A DNA stretch of 64,000 bases from Carnobacterium_B sp040274945 (GTDB lineage: Bacteria > Bacillota > Bacilli > Lactobacillales > Carnobacteriaceae), in contig NZ_JBEMAR010000009.1 in assembly GCF_040274945.1 (NCBI RefSeq), positions 1-64,000 of the forward strand, given 5' to 3'. Numbering within the stretch: the first letter of the stretch is position 1; the number at the start of each line of letters is the position of its first letter. Below, piece after piece: positions 33,096-40,860 of the stretch. The position numbers and the translations under genes were made by a program. Under the pieces are notes generated by a model. It was not told where the DNA came from, ran no database searches, and saw only the letters and a program-made list of their open reading frames with translations.

Positions 33096-34199
33096 ATGAC
33101 TTATATCATTGAAAAACAGCTTTTAACAATCAATCAGAAAACCTTAATTAGTAAAAGCTTTGTTATTGCCCATGAATCTGGGAACGCAAATAATACAGGA
33201 TCACTTTCTTTAGAAAACGAGATAGCTTACATGAAGCGAATGGCTCAAAAAAATGGTTCCTTCACAAGTCATTGGGTTGGTGGAGGCGGAAGAATCATTC
33301 AGATTGCTCAAACAGGGAAAGTTCAGTATGGGGCTGGGAAAAACGCCAATCCCCATGCATATGCTCAAGTAGAATTAGCACGCACATCGAATACAGTTTG
33401 GTTTAAAAAAGATTATCTAGCCTATGTATGGTTATTAAAAAAACTTGCTAAGGAAGCCGGAGTCCCTAACTCATTAAATACGGGTACTACTCTTGCATCA
33501 AAAGGCATTAAAACACATCATTGGATCTCCAATAATTTAGGAGGTACCACTCATACCGATCCCGATGCGTATCTCATGCAAAACGGTATTTCTCTTACAC
33601 AATTTGCGCATGACTTATCCACCACTACTCAACAGGAAGTTTTATCGCCCTCTTCTCCTACACAACCAAATCACTTGTACCATATTGTAGTGAAAGGCGA
33701 TTCCTTATGGAGTATTGCTAAAAAATACCATACTACCCTTACATGGTTGAAAACGATCAATCTATTATCTTCTGAAACCATCCTAATTGGTCAAAAGCTA
33801 ATCATTTCAACAAATTTTTCAAATCTAGCTCCCCTTTCCCAATTTGCGATCATAAAGACTTTTCAAAAAACTCTTGGGATCAAACAAGATGGTCTTTTTG
33901 GACCAGTAACAAAACAAAGCTTAATCTGTCTAGTTCAAAAAACAATTGGTTCCAAACCCGATGGCTATTGGGGACCTGAATCTGCTTCAAAAATGAGAAT
34001 TCTAAAAAATGGATTTTTTGGATGGGATGTTTACGTAGTCCAAGCTTTTTTAATAGGTAACTATCATTTAAAATTAGGTCCGCCAGATAAACAATATGGT
34101 CCAAAAACAACAGAGGCAGTCAAACAATTTCAACTTAATTTTGGGCTTTTAGCAGATGGCATCACTGGCCCAAAAACATGTCAAAAATTATTTAGTTGA
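33096..34199 (+). CDS. N-acetylmuramoyl-L-alanine amidase with LysM and peptidoglycan-binding domains
   Basis: An endolysin-like protein of about 367 residues. An N-terminal Amidase_2 domain (about 8-165) has AHESGN and THHWIS, which supply the zinc-binding His residues, and an HTDP motif. A LysM domain follows (YHIVVKGDSLWSIAKKYHTT, about 197-245). Two peptidoglycan-binding repeats close the protein (KTFQKTLGIKQDGLFGPVTK and VKQFQLNFGLLADGITGPKT). There is no signal peptide, so it needs a holin or lysis for release. AGGAGG lies just before the ATG at 33096; the longer frame from 33075 contains that site. It is third in a set with DUF1659 and DUF2922. No phage genes surround it. Confidence 0.9.
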   Translation: MTYIIEKQLLTINQKTLISKSFVIAHESGNANNTGSLSLENEIAYMKRMAQKNGSFTSHWVGGGGRIIQIAQTGKVQYGAGKNANPHAYAQVELARTSNTVWFKKDYLAYVWLLKKLAKEAGVPNSLNTGTTLASKGIKTHHWISNNLGGTTHTDPDAYLMQNGISLTQFAHDLSTTTQQEVLSPSSPTQPNHLYHIVVKGDSLWSIAKKYHTTLTWLKTINLLSSETILIGQKLIISTNFSNLAPLSQFAIIKTFQKTLGIKQDGLFGPVTKQSLICLVQKTIGSKPDGYWGPESASKMRILKNGFFGWDVYVVQAFLIGNYHLKLGPPDKQYGPKTTEAVKQFQLNFGLLADGITGPKTCQKLFS

Positions 34200-34252
34200 T
34201 TCATTTCTTTCATTCAACTTTCCAAAATTACCCGAACAATCCCTTTAATATA

Positions 34253-34261
34253 TGGTATACT
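34253..34261 (+). promoter_or_regulatory. Extended -10 promoter of the deoxynucleoside kinase gene
   Basis: TGGTATACT contains an extended -10 (TGN followed by TATACT, 34256-34261). No good -35 is present, as is usual for extended -10 promoters. The start codon is 57 bp downstream. Confidence 0.5.
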
Positions 34262-34317
34262 AAAATACGCAAAAGAAAGAAGAAGACATCGGTCTTTGAT
34301 AGGAGTGTGGCCGTTAG

Positions 34318-34986
34318 ATGAAGGGAGAAAACAAAGCTGTGATTGTTTTAGCTGGTATGATCGGTGCTGGTAAAAGCACCTACACAAAGTTCATTTCAGA
34401 AGCATTAGGAAGCGAGGCTTTCTACGAGAGTGTGGATGATAATCGGATTTTAGAAAAATTTTATGAAAATCCTGAAAGATGGGCTTTCTCACTACAAATT
34501 TATTTTTTAAATACTCGTTTTAGAAGCATTAAAGCTGCCTTTAAACATGAAAATAATGTATTAGATCGTTCGATTTACGAAGATGCCTTGTTTACTCGAA
34601 TCAATTATGAAGAAGGAAATATGAGCGATGCTGAGATGGACACGTATCTAGATTTATTGGATAATATGATGGAAGAATTAGACAATATGCCTAAAAAATC
34701 TCCCGATTTACTCATTTATTTACGTGGCTCTTTAGATACTGTTTTGAACAGAATTGAAAAACGTGGTCGTACATTTGAGCAAATCGAAGACAATAGTGGG
34801 TTGTTAGACTATTATACTCATCTTCATAGCCAATACGATAGCTGGTTTAACGCTTACGATAAAAGTGCTACTCTAGTGATCGATATTAATCAATACGATT
34901 TAGAAAAGTTAGAAGATGCTGAAAAAGTTCTCAGTATGGTCAAAGAAAAATTAGCAGTTGTTAGAAACGAACATTCTATTGGATAA
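34318..34986 (+). CDS. Deoxynucleoside kinase (dAK/dGK type)
   Basis: A 222-residue deoxynucleoside kinase that phosphorylates deoxyadenosine or deoxyguanosine for dNTP salvage. The P-loop is GMIGAGKST (13-21), the substrate-binding Glu lies in ESVDDN (37-42), the catalytic DRSIYED around residues 82-88 and the LID RIEKRGR around 140-146. Length and motifs fit the Firmicutes dAK/dGK group. AGGAG lies twelve bases before the ATG. It is monocistronic, between an extended -10 promoter and a strong terminator. Lactobacilli often have two such subunits in tandem; only one is present here. Confidence 0.9.
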   Translation: MKGENKAVIVLAGMIGAGKSTYTKFISEALGSEAFYESVDDNRILEKFYENPERWAFSLQIYFLNTRFRSIKAAFKHENNVLDRSIYEDALFTRINYEEGNMSDAEMDTYLDLLDNMMEELDNMPKKSPDLLIYLRGSLDTVLNRIEKRGRTFEQIEDNSGLLDYYTHLHSQYDSWFNAYDKSATLVIDINQYDLEKLEDAEKVLSMVKEKLAVVRNEHSIG

Positions 34987-35025
34987 AAAAAACAGTTGAG
35001 CATATTTTGCTCAACTGTTTTTTTT
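34985..35025 (+). terminator. Deoxynucleoside kinase terminator
   Basis: A perfect inverted repeat (AAAAAAAACAGTTGAGCA and TGCTCAACTGTTTTTTTT) directly after the stop codon. The stem CAGTTGAGC is the same as in the terminator at 23926-23961, 11 kb away. Confidence 0.93.
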
Positions 35026-35054
35026 GTTTAATAAATGATGTTAGTGCTATAAAA

Positions 35055-35170
35055 GAAATTACTTCTGGAATAAACAGATTTGCTTGTATAGAGCCATGGT
35101 ACCGCCTGAAGCCTACTAGTCTTCAGGCGGTACCATGGCTGCAAGCAATTCCTATTCCTCCTGAAATTTC
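35055..35170. repeat. Large inverted-repeat element, copy 1
   Basis: A 116-bp element. The core is a perfect 20-bp inverted repeat (35092-35111 with 35121-35140) around the nine-base loop CCTACTAGT. Outside the core, GCTTG pairs with CAAGC, and GAAATTACTTCTGGAATA is matched imperfectly by TATTCCTCCTGAAATTTC. The flanks resemble those of the element at 43385-43558 (TTCTGGA...TTTGCTTGTA, CCATGGCT, CAAGCAA, ATTCC...AAATTTC). It lies between the convergent deoxynucleoside kinase and mtlD genes. The core is more GC-rich than its surroundings. It could be a mobile miniature element or a strong bidirectional terminator. Confidence 0.8.
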
Positions 35171-35215
35171 ATGTAAGTGATGAAACTAAGTTATCCATAC
35201 TAAAAATTGGTTAGT

Positions 35216-36364
35216 TTACTTCGTTAATCTTGTATACTCATCAGCTATTTTTTCAATAACTGTTTCATCTTTTAGTTGCGTAACTTCACGAATAACCGTT
35301 TCAACAGACTTATCTTCCAACAGTTTTTCTAATTGTTGGCTTTCCTCATCATTGCTGTCACGATAAACTAAAGCTTTAGCAACAGTTTTAATCAAAGAGT
35401 CCGTTTCAAGTCCTCTTTCGCTTGCTTCTCGAATAGGGCGAATAAATCGTTCGTCATATCCTAACTTACGCATGGGCGTTCTAGCCACACGCGTGATATC
35501 GTCTGAGATAAAAGGATTCATAAAACGAGAAAGAATTTTAGTAATGTACGCTTTGTGTTCTTCAGCATCAAACTGCCATTTTTCAACCATCAAGGCTCCT
35601 GTTTCAGCCAAAACATTCTCTACTTGTTTTTTCACTTTTTCATCTTTTAACGCTTCGTCAATTGTCTTGTATCCTTCATACTTCCCTACATAGGCTGTAG
35701 TTGCATGTCCCGTATTTACGGTAAACAATTTTCTTTCAATAAATGGTTCTAATTCAGGTGCATAATGAACCCCTTGTAAGCGTAGATCCATATTTTTAAG
35801 TTTAGATTCATCAATGACCCATTCCTTATACCCTTCAACGGATACAAACAATTTATCCTCATGAGATTGTAAAGGCACAATACGATCCACTGCAGCATCA
35901 GGAAATCCAATATAGTGTTCCAAGTAATCCATATCTTCTTTAGTTAAATGTTTTGAAACTTCCTCTTTAAGGAATGTACTTCCGCCAATCATATTTTCAC
36001 ATGCTATTACATCAATAGGTTGAGTTGATTGTCCAGCTCGTCTTTTTTGAATCCCTTTAGCGATTAAAGGTGCGATATACGGTAAAATTTTGGGACCAAT
36101 AGCAGTCGTTACGATATCAGCTTGTTCAAATGCTGCAATGACTTCTTCTGGATGAGTCCCATTATTGATACCATAAACATTGTTTACCTTGATTTGAGGG
36201 GTACCTTCTTGGGCCAATTCAATTGTATATTCATGTTTGTCATTTAAAGCATCAATAATTTCTTTGTTTACATCCACAAAAGCAATCTTGAATCCATTCT
36301 TATTTAAAACTTCTCCAATAAATCCTCGACCAATGTTTCCTCCACCAAAATGAATGGCTAACAT
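35216..36364 (-). CDS. mtlD: Mannitol-1-phosphate 5-dehydrogenase
   Basis: A 382-residue cytoplasmic dehydrogenase that oxidises mannitol-1-phosphate to fructose-6-phosphate with NAD. The N-terminal Rossmann fold starts AIHFGGGNIGRGFIGEVL. The catalytic region is visible in the C-terminal domain around KLFTVNTGHATTAYVGK. The length is typical. The ATG at 36364 is preferred, two bases after the mtlF stop with AAGGGA upstream; the TTG at 36373 would overlap mtlF. It is the last gene of mtlA-mtlR-mtlF-mtlD, and its substrate is made by the PTS genes upstream. Confidence 0.95.
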   Translation of the reverse strand: MLAIHFGGGNIGRGFIGEVLNKNGFKIAFVDVNKEIIDALNDKHEYTIELAQEGTPQIKVNNVYGINNGTHPEEVIAAFEQADIVTTAIGPKILPYIAPLIAKGIQKRRAGQSTQPIDVIACENMIGGSTFLKEEVSKHLTKEDMDYLEHYIGFPDAAVDRIVPLQSHEDKLFVSVEGYKEWVIDESKLKNMDLRLQGVHYAPELEPFIERKLFTVNTGHATTAYVGKYEGYKTIDEALKDEKVKKQVENVLAETGALMVEKWQFDAEEHKAYITKILSRFMNPFISDDITRVARTPMRKLGYDERFIRPIREASERGLETDSLIKTVAKALVYRDSNDEESQQLEKLLEDKSVETVIREVTQLKDETVIEKIADEYTRLTK

Positions 36365-36365
36365 A

Positions 36366-36806
36366 TTATTCAATCCCTTCTAGTAATTCTCTAATTTCTT
36401 GTTCAGAAGATGCATCTGCTAATTTAACAACATTTTCTACTTCTGAACAATATACCGCAATTTTTGAAAGGATGTCTAAATGTTCATTCCCTACTCCAGC
36501 AATTCCGAACACAACCGTTACTAATTTTTCTTCCTCAGGAGTACCAAAATCTACGCCACCTGGAATTTGAACAACTGAAATACCTGATTGAGTGATTAAA
36601 TCTTTTGAATTTTCTGTTCCATGAGGAATAGCAATGAAGTTCCCCATATAAGTTGTAACATTCTCTTCACGCTTCAGCATTTCATCAATGTAGCCTTCTT
36701 TTACGTATTGACCTTCTACTAGAATTTTACCCGCGGCGCGAATAGCTTCTTCTTTTGTGTTAAATGTTTGATTTAATTGAATACTGCTTTCTTCTAAAAT
36801 AGCCAT
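36366..36806 (-). CDS. mtlF: PTS mannitol-specific EIIA component
   Basis: A soluble 146-residue EIIA of the fructose/mannitol family. It accepts phosphate from HPr on His62 in FIAIPHGTEN and passes it to the EIIB domain of MtlA. The length and fold pattern match MtlF. GGGAGAG precedes the ATG. It lies 15 bp after mtlR and two bases before mtlD, so the three genes are one transcription unit. Confidence 0.93.
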   Translation of the reverse strand: MAILEESSIQLNQTFNTKEEAIRAAGKILVEGQYVKEGYIDEMLKREENVTTYMGNFIAIPHGTENSKDLITQSGISVVQIPGGVDFGTPEEEKLVTVVFGIAGVGNEHLDILSKIAVYCSEVENVVKLADASSEQEIRELLEGIE

Positions 36807-36821
36807 AATTTATTCTCTCCC

Positions 36822-38915
36822 TTATTTCTTTAATTTTTCTAAAAATAAACTGCTTAAATAATTATTTAATAACGGTTCAGAGCCCGAATTAAAAATTTCC
36901 ATAGTCAAATCACTTTCAACAATCGCCGAACTGATAAAACCCAAAACTTCCTGCGCATCTTCACTTAAAGGATCTGGGCCCAGCATCATTAAAATTCGTT
37001 TCATGTGTACTGGATTCCGATCGATTCCAAGCACATCCATAGCATTCGGCAATTCATAGATGGAAAAAAATGGTTGTTTGATCGTTGCATCAATACAATG
37101 AAATAATGCCATGTTTGTATTAGGAAGTCCAATAGGAGCTAGTTCCATTCGCTCCATTAGTTTAGTAGCGACGTGCTTCCCATCTGTTAAAAATTCGCCT
37201 TCTAAACTTTCACAAATGGCCGAAAGAATAGAAGTTAATTCCATCATTCCAACAGTTTGATGCAAATCAAAATTTTCTAACACACCATTCGTAAGCGTTA
37301 ATTTCTGATAAAATTCTTTAAATTCAGATTTGTCTGTTTGAGGGGTAAGGACTAACGTTTCTTTTCTAACTTTCCCTTTTATCTTTTCAGCGATAATCTG
37401 GCGAACATACAATTGGATGCTTTTGATTTCATTATCCATCAATAGCGGTGTAACTACTTTATATTCTGTTTCAAAACCTTGTAAAAAAATGGTCGACAAA
37501 ATCAAATCAAATTCATTGAAATCAATTCGATGAAGTTTTGAGATTCTGGAAATTTCAATAACCGTTATTTCAGGAATGTGTTTTCGAATGCGACTTTCTA
37601 ATATTTTTGCTGTACCAACCCCGCTTGAACAAATGACCAGTGCTTTTAATTCTTGTATTTTAGGTTGTCGCTCATAAGCTGAAGCAAAATGAATCACAAT
37701 ATAGACAATTTCATTTGGCAAAAAATGGATCAATGGAAACAGATGCACCAAATTTTCTTTAACCGTAAAACTCAATTGACTATACTGGGTACTAATTTTA
37801 TCCAACAAAGGATTATTGCTCTCTGGCATGGGTGCAATGGCTCGCTTGAGTGCTGCTGTAATATGAGCCAATAAATCTTGAAAAAGCGTCTCATCTTGAT
37901 TAAAGTTCCAGTCCATTTCATTGGAAACGAGACGAATCAACTCTCTTACCTTATAGCCTAAATCTGCATCATATTCCTGTGAGAAAAACTCATTGCGTAA
38001 TGGAACATTTAACCCTTGAATTTGAAGTCCTAAAAATTGGATTTCTTCTTTAGGAATATCTATTCCATAAAGCTTTTGCATAAATTTATAAATAGCTGTA
38101 GCTGTTTCCGTACTTTTTGTTTGATCCTTATCTGTTAGGAAAGTAGTCATTTTAAAAGATGTAATTTGATACCCTTCTCGTAATCTCATGATAGAGACAC
38201 ATAGCAAAATAACTAATCGCTGCAATTGACTATCTGTAACTTCATCAAAATAGTGTTGACCAAACTGTTTAACCACAGTATACACGTGATACAGATCTTC
38301 TTTAGTTAACTGTTTTAAAAATGGGTTTTGTTCAACACCCCATTCTTTAGCCTGTGCTTTCGTTTCATTTTCCAATAATTGAAAAAAATCGTACTCATTG
38401 ATTTCACTATGAATCAGCCCACTGATAATCAACCGTCGATTGGTTTCAGAGGCCATTGCTTGAATACCCTTCGCTTTTTTACGTTCAATCTCAATTTGGT
38501 ACGCTTGAAAAACTTCTTCTATTGAAACTAGATCTGCTTGAATCGTACTGATGCTTACTTGAAGATCTCTGGCTAGAGACTCCATTTTCACTTCATTTTC
38601 TTGCATCAAAAGTTTGATTACTAAAGCACTTTGTCGTTGTTGAGCAGTAAACTCTTCTGGTGAAGCATATAATTGCTGCTGTAACTCTCTAAGCAGAGCT
38701 GGCTTACCAACTAGTCGATAGCCAATGTCCAATTCACGTATCAATTTGATTTGATACTGAGCCAATGTACTTTCAAGACTTGACAGTTCTCTGTAGATCG
38801 TGCGATTGCTGACCTGTAATTCATCACTTAAATAATCTAAGGCAACACCATTTTTTTGTTCAAGCAAGATTTCAATAATCTTTTTTTCCCTATTGGAAAT
38901 ATACAATTCTTTCAT
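36822..38915 (-). CDS. mtlR: PRD-containing transcriptional activator MtlR
   Basis: A BglG/MtlR-type activator of about 697 residues. In order: an HTH_11 domain (about 5-60, LLEQKNGVALDYLSDELQVSNRTIYREL), a second Mga-like HTH (about 80-140), PRD1 (about 190-290), PRD2 (about 300-400), a Gat-type EIIB-like domain with Cys in ALVICSSGVGTAK, and a C-terminal EIIA-like domain with His in LPNTNMALFHCID. Phosphorylation of these domains by HPr and the mannitol PTS sets activity. The start is uncertain: the ATG at 38915 or an in-frame TTG at 38930, neither with a clear ribosome binding site. It lies between mtlA and mtlF. Confidence 0.9.
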   Translation of the reverse strand: MKELYISNREKKIIEILLEQKNGVALDYLSDELQVSNRTIYRELSSLESTLAQYQIKLIRELDIGYRLVGKPALLRELQQQLYASPEEFTAQQRQSALVIKLLMQENEVKMESLARDLQVSISTIQADLVSIEEVFQAYQIEIERKKAKGIQAMASETNRRLIISGLIHSEINEYDFFQLLENETKAQAKEWGVEQNPFLKQLTKEDLYHVYTVVKQFGQHYFDEVTDSQLQRLVILLCVSIMRLREGYQITSFKMTTFLTDKDQTKSTETATAIYKFMQKLYGIDIPKEEIQFLGLQIQGLNVPLRNEFFSQEYDADLGYKVRELIRLVSNEMDWNFNQDETLFQDLLAHITAALKRAIAPMPESNNPLLDKISTQYSQLSFTVKENLVHLFPLIHFLPNEIVYIVIHFASAYERQPKIQELKALVICSSGVGTAKILESRIRKHIPEITVIEISRISKLHRIDFNEFDLILSTIFLQGFETEYKVVTPLLMDNEIKSIQLYVRQIIAEKIKGKVRKETLVLTPQTDKSEFKEFYQKLTLTNGVLENFDLHQTVGMMELTSILSAICESLEGEFLTDGKHVATKLMERMELAPIGLPNTNMALFHCIDATIKQPFFSIYELPNAMDVLGIDRNPVHMKRILMMLGPDPLSEDAQEVLGFISSAIVESDLTMEIFNSGSEPLLNNYLSSLFLEKLKK

Positions 38916-39012
38916 CTCGTTTCTGGACAAACTTTAAACAGATAAAAGCAGTGAATCAGCACTCACCGCTTTTATCCCTTTTTATATGCATCTTATTGTC
39001 TAGATAATCTGC

Positions 39013-40464
39013 TTATGATTGATTTTTTAAATTTTCGACAATTTCTTCATATTTAGGGCTATTCAAGAAATTATCAACGGAAACTTGTGTAGCACCTGGT
39101 GTTTTTTGTTTCGCACGCGTTGTCAGTTCTTTTTGCGTAATAACCAATAGGCCATCTTCATCTGTTAAATTATTGATAGATGAATTGGTTACTGAAATAT
39201 CCAACCCGGCGTCTTTTACCTTTTTACGCATAATGGATGCGCCCATTGCACTAGATCCCATACCAGCATCACATGCAAAGATAATTCTTTTAACTTCTTT
39301 TTGCCCAACTGTTGCCGTATCATCTGTAACAGTTGTTTGAGCAGTAGTTCCTTTGTTTGTTCCTTTTGACTCAGCTTTAAGTGATTGAGTTTCTTTAACT
39401 TTTGTATCGAAACTATCAAGTTCGTCAATTTCAGTTGATTTATCTGATTTCAAAATCACCATTGCAACTAAGAACGATACTGCTGCAGCAACTACTACTC
39501 CTAAGATAACACCAATGTAACTTCCTCGTGGAGTCAATGCTAAGATAGCAATAATTGAACCAGGAGAAGCTGCGGCAACTAAGCCTGAATTGAAAATTGT
39601 GTTTGTAAACGTACCGGCAACCCCACCAGCAATTACAGATAAGAATAAAGCGGGTTTCATCAATACATACGGGAAGTAAATTTCATGAATCCCACCAATG
39701 AACTGAATTAAAATAGCACCAGGAGCAGATGATTTAGCAGCTCCTTTTCCAAAGAATGAATAAGCTAATAGTAAACCTAAACCAGGACCAGGATTCGCTT
39801 CTAGTAAGAATAGAATAGATTTCCCTGTCTCTGCGGCTTGTTCAATTCCTAATGGTGTCAATATACCATGATTGATAGCGTTATTCAAAAATAGAATTTT
39901 TGCAGGTTCAATAAAAATATTTGCTAGAGGCAATAGTCCAGCGTTAACGATCCAGTCCACACCATTTGCAAGAAGATTTGTTAATCCGGTTACAAAAGGT
40001 CCTACCGCATAAAAAGCAATAATAGCTAAGCCAAATCCAATAATTCCACTTGAAAAGTTGTTGACCAACATTTCAAAACCAGCTCTGATTTTATCTTTAA
40101 AAATATCATCAAATTTCTTAATTAAATATCCGCCTAAAGGTCCTAAAGCCATAGCACCAATAAACATAGGAACTTCAGATCCTACGATAACTCCAATTGT
40201 TGCAATCGAACCAACGACTGCTCCACGTTGACCATATACCATACTACCTCCTGTGTACCCAATCAAGATTGGCAACAGATATTTTAACATTGGATCAACC
40301 ATTGTAGCTAAATCAGCATTTGGAAACCAGCCTTTCTCAATGAATAAAGCCGTAATAATTCCCCAAGCGATAAATGCACCGATATTTGGCATAACCATGC
40401 CGCTTAAATAACTACCTATGCGTTGAACGGTAGCTTTCGCTCCTTTTTTTTCTGTTTGTTCCAC
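39013..40464 (-). CDS. mtlA: PTS mannitol-specific EIICB component
   Basis: A 483-residue mannitol permease. The N-terminal EIIC membrane domain (about 15-340) includes the GGIHEIYFPYVL sugar-translocation motif. A Thr/Lys-rich linker (about 345-385) follows, then an EIIB domain with the phosphorylated Cys in IIFACDAGMGSSAMGAS. No EIIA is fused; MtlF supplies it. The GTG at 40464 is the start, with AGAGGAGGAG just upstream. It is the first gene of the mannitol operon, with mtlR inserted between mtlA and mtlF as in several lactic acid bacteria. Confidence 0.95.
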   Translation of the reverse strand: MEQTEKKGAKATVQRIGSYLSGMVMPNIGAFIAWGIITALFIEKGWFPNADLATMVDPMLKYLLPILIGYTGGSMVYGQRGAVVGSIATIGVIVGSEVPMFIGAMALGPLGGYLIKKFDDIFKDKIRAGFEMLVNNFSSGIIGFGLAIIAFYAVGPFVTGLTNLLANGVDWIVNAGLLPLANIFIEPAKILFLNNAINHGILTPLGIEQAAETGKSILFLLEANPGPGLGLLLAYSFFGKGAAKSSAPGAILIQFIGGIHEIYFPYVLMKPALFLSVIAGGVAGTFTNTIFNSGLVAAASPGSIIAILALTPRGSYIGVILGVVVAAAVSFLVAMVILKSDKSTEIDELDSFDTKVKETQSLKAESKGTNKGTTAQTTVTDDTATVGQKEVKRIIFACDAGMGSSAMGASIMRKKVKDAGLDISVTNSSINNLTDEDGLLVITQKELTTRAKQKTPGATQVSVDNFLNSPKYEEIVENLKNQS

Positions 40465-40860
40465 GATAACTCCTCCTCTAACTTTTTGTTAGATTAATCT
40501 TAACGCGGTTTGTATCCGATTACAACAGAGTTTAGCAATGAGTTTGTCACCGCATACTTTGTCAAAAGCACCGATAACATTTGCTTGTCACTTCAACAGC
40601 CTTAACATCTTGCTAAGTATGGTCAATATTAAACTGATATAGACCAATAGACCACTTTCGATAAATGTGTTGACTTTATTTTTCTAATCCCTTATTATTA
40701 AGCTGCTTGACAGTTTATTAACTTTTTTAGTGTATATACCAATTTAAAGTTATACAATCAAAAATCACATTTATACGTATTTTATCATCAAACACAAAAA
40801 CTAAAGAAGTTGACTTCAATATGAAACTCTATCTTAAAGAAAAGAAAGTAGGAATTTAAC
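40465..40860. other. 396-bp divergent control region between mtlA and glmS
   Basis: The region must hold the promoters of the mannitol operon and glmS. A plausible glmS promoter is recorded at 40707. On the mtlA side a TTGACA on the minus strand near 40559 has no -10 at proper distance, as may be expected for an MtlR-activated promoter. I see no glmS ribozyme core and no open frame. Confidence 0.6.
40707..40736 (+). promoter_or_regulatory. Putative glmS promoter
   Basis: A perfect TTGACA (40707-40712) is followed after 18 bp by TGTATA (40731-40736). It would give a leader of about 115 bases before the glmS start codon. Confidence 0.5.

Noticed and set aside
33511..33867. Second LysM domain in the amidase
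   Set aside because: Only one full LysM is seen; the following repeats fit peptidoglycan-binding (PGBD) units.
33096..34199. Prophage remnant
   Set aside because: Only the amidase is phage-like. No integrase, structural genes, holin or attachment-site repeat was found nearby.
40737..40860. glmS ribozyme / riboswitch before glmS
   Set aside because: The leader is AT-rich and shows none of the conserved core or pseudoknot sequence of the glmS ribozyme.
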